A stretch of DNA of 64,000 nucleotides from Flavobacterium sp. ACN6 (lineage in GTDB: Bacteria > Bacteroidota > Bacteroidia > Flavobacteriales > Flavobacteriaceae): NCBI RefSeq assembly GCF_002304005.1, contig NZ_MRCQ01000013.1, positions 1 through 64,000 of the forward strand, in the 5' to 3' direction. The notes beneath the pieces are model-generated. The model saw nothing but the letters and a program-made list of their open reading frames with translations. It was not told the origin of the DNA and made no database searches. A program made the translations under genes and the position numbers. This document shows positions 62,694 to 64,000 of this stretch, in pieces (the stretch's first letter is position 1; each line of letters opens with the position of its first letter).

Positions 62694-63767
62694 TTACACT
62701 TCATCAAAAGAAATACCGCCATTTTTACTGCTGATGTAGCAGGCCTCTACAACTTTCATTGTTCCTAGAACATCTTGGACGCTGGCAGATAATGTTGAGT
62801 CAGAACCTTCCTTGTAGCGCATCAGATTTGACATTGCCCCAATAAATGCTTCTGGAAACCAAGAACCTTCCAGTTTAACTTCGGTCCATTCGTATTCCTT
62901 TTCGTTATCTTTTTTCGCCAAAGCATATTCAAAAATGTCCGGAAGACCGTCAGGATAGTTCATTAATAAGCCCATTTTTGCTCGAATTGCGCCTTTTGTT
63001 CCTTCCCATTTAATATAACTTTCTTCATGTTTTGGTCCAAAATGATGATCGTGATTCGTATTGATGACAACATGCAGATCTTCGGCATAATCTAGTATAA
63101 TTGTCGATCTGCTTGAAGATAATTTTTTAAGCGGATGTTTAGCCGTCTTTGCCATTACACCTTTCGGATTCCCTAAGAAAGAACGAATACAATCGATATA
63201 ATGTACACTATGAAAAAGAATTTCCAATCTTGGATGTTCTTTAATTAAAGGAAATAATTCCCAAGGTGTATTTACGGTAACTTTGAATTCTAAATCATAT
63301 AGCTGACCAATAATTCCTTCGTTAATTAAATAACGGGCAGCACTTACAAATGAAGCAAATCGCAGTTGAAAGTTGATTGCAGCAACCAGATTTTTTCTTT
63401 CGCAAACTTCTACAATTTCTCGTGCCTGAGTCAAATCATTTCCCATTGGTTTCTGAATCAAAACCGCGGCACCGTCAGGCAATTGTTCTAAAATTTCAAT
63501 GTATTGATCAGGTAAAACGGTAATATCGTAAACTGCATTCGAAGGAGCATTTTTAACGGCATCTGCAACACTTTCAAAAACATGATCAATTTTGAATTGT
63601 TTCTGTAAATCGTATGCTTTTGAGATCGTTCTGTTGGTAATACCAAAAACTTTAAAACCAGCCATTTCATAAGCAGGAAGGTGCGCATCTTTTACAATAC
63701 CACTTGCTCCAATAATTACAATTGGCTGTTCTGTTTGGGGAAGTAAAGGTTTATATTGAATATTCAT
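62694..63767 (-). CDS. Gfo/Idh/MocA family oxidoreductase
   Basis: The 357-residue protein has an N-terminal Rossmann domain (about 15-130: IVIIGASGIVKDAHLPAYEMAG, then the lysine of IQKPMGNDLTQA at the place of the EKP motif) and the C-terminal alpha/beta domain with HSVHYIDCIRSFLGNP and the dinucleotide-side His. These enzymes oxidise or reduce sugars and inositols with NAD(P). The EKP motif is QKP here. It lies 33 bases behind the end of the solute-binding-like gene and 108 bases before the MaoC-like gene, all on one strand. Confidence 0.9.
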   Translation of the reverse strand: MNIQYKPLLPQTEQPIVIIGASGIVKDAHLPAYEMAGFKVFGITNRTISKAYDLQKQFKIDHVFESVADAVKNAPSNAVYDITVLPDQYIEILEQLPDGAAVLIQKPMGNDLTQAREIVEVCERKNLVAAINFQLRFASFVSAARYLINEGIIGQLYDLEFKVTVNTPWELFPLIKEHPRLEILFHSVHYIDCIRSFLGNPKGVMAKTAKHPLKKLSSSRSTIILDYAEDLHVVINTNHDHHFGPKHEESYIKWEGTKGAIRAKMGLLMNYPDGLPDIFEYALAKKDNEKEYEWTEVKLEGSWFPEAFIGAMSNLMRYKEGSDSTLSASVQDVLGTMKVVEACYISSKNGGISFDEV

Positions 63768-63800
63768 TTGTTCTATATTTATAAATTAAGCCTGCCAAGT

Positions 63801-64000
63801 TTAATTTTTGACAGAGCCATGTAATGTTGTTCCTTGACTTAATTTTCTTATTTTTTTCTGAGTTTCTTCTAAAAGTATTTCAGACGAAATATCAGTTTCA
63901 ATGGCTTTTAAAACTACGCCGTCAATAAGTTCAGCTACTTTTGGCCAGATTGGGGTTTGGGGTAATGTGAATGCATTTTCATGAAGCATTTCCAGTTTAT
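63801..64000 (-). CDS. C-terminal end of a probable extracellular solute-binding protein
   Basis: The frame is open to the window edge, so the start lies beyond base 64000; 66 residues are seen. The block TPIWPKVAELIDGVVLKAIETD followed by LEETQKKIRKL resembles the end of family 1 sugar-binding proteins of ABC transporters (PxWPExxxI, then LxEAxKKI). The match is short, so the call is tentative. It is first in transcription order of the genes ending with the permease. ABC permease genes are not seen here. Confidence 0.45.
   Translation of the reverse strand, partial: KLEMLHENAFTLPQTPIWPKVAELIDGVVLKAIETDISSEILLEETQKKIRKLSQGTTLHGSVKN

Noticed and set aside
1-64000. tRNA, rRNA, prophage or plasmid origin
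   Set aside because: No cloverleaf, rRNA segment, phage structural gene cassette or replication gene was recognised in either strand.

Overview
The window looks like chromosomal DNA of a Flavobacterium-like member of the Bacteroidota. It is AT-rich. It has a SusC/SusD pair with a hybrid two-component regulator, a type IX secretion (type B) C-terminal domain, many lipoproteins ending their signal in C-x-x, and promoters of the TTG-(N18/19)-TAnnTTTG type used by this phylum. No rRNA, tRNA, CRISPR array or prophage was seen. Species level cannot be told from the sequence.

Layout. (1) 1-3.5 kb: a truncated repetitive surface protein and a T9SS type B protein. (2) 3.6-13.2 kb: small stress-type proteins, a LuxR-type regulator, then a molybdenum-hydroxylase block: xdhC-like maturation factor, MocA-like nucleotidyltransferase, a cysteine desulfurase on the other strand, and a three-subunit PaoABC-like aldehyde oxidoreductase with a Tat signal. 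(3) 13.4-37 kb: a polysaccharide utilization locus for a uronate-containing glycan. Read on the minus strand it holds a YhcH-like protein, KDPG aldolase, an SDR (probable fructuronate reductase), mannonate dehydratase, a beta-helix protein, the hybrid sensor, SusC, SusD, GH88 and two GH2 enzymes. A LacI-type regulator is divergent from it, and a DUF4861 protein, a HAD phosphatase and a metallophosphoesterase follow. (4) 40-50 kb: small unknown genes, a CinA-like protein, a solo Y1 transposase followed by an 870-bp array of hairpins, a DsbA-like lipoprotein, an immunity-like trio (SUKH, YwqG/DUF1963, DKNYY), two thioredoxin-fold proteins and a PQQ-type sugar dehydrogenase. (5) 50.7-59 kb: a LytS/LytTR pair next to a complete RND efflux operon. 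(6) 59.2-64 kb: a small secreted protein, a large REP-like array, then a FucP-type permease, a MaoC hydratase, a Gfo/Idh/MocA oxidoreductase and the end of a probable solute-binding protein.

How the genes work together. The locus at 14-34.5 kb reads as a full route from outer-membrane capture (SusCD), sensing (hybrid sensor), depolymerisation (beta-helix protein as the only lyase candidate, GH88, GH2) to cytoplasmic uronate breakdown (fructuronate to mannonate to KDG, then aldolase). Uronate isomerase and KDG kinase are not in the window. XdhC, the MocA-like enzyme and the cysteine desulfurase fit a dedicated maturation set for the PaoABC enzyme.

The most unusual content is non-coding. Many intergenic spacers are filled by inverted arrays of degenerate 8-bp units that stay in strict 8-bp phase, and these or similar repeats supply the stop codons of several genes. 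A second class is short hairpins with 3-nt loops in tandem arrays, one array lying directly behind the solo transposase. The LacI-type regulator has an intact DNA-binding domain but no ATG, GTG or TTG in front of it, and its promoter faces that of the uronate operon across a palindrome.
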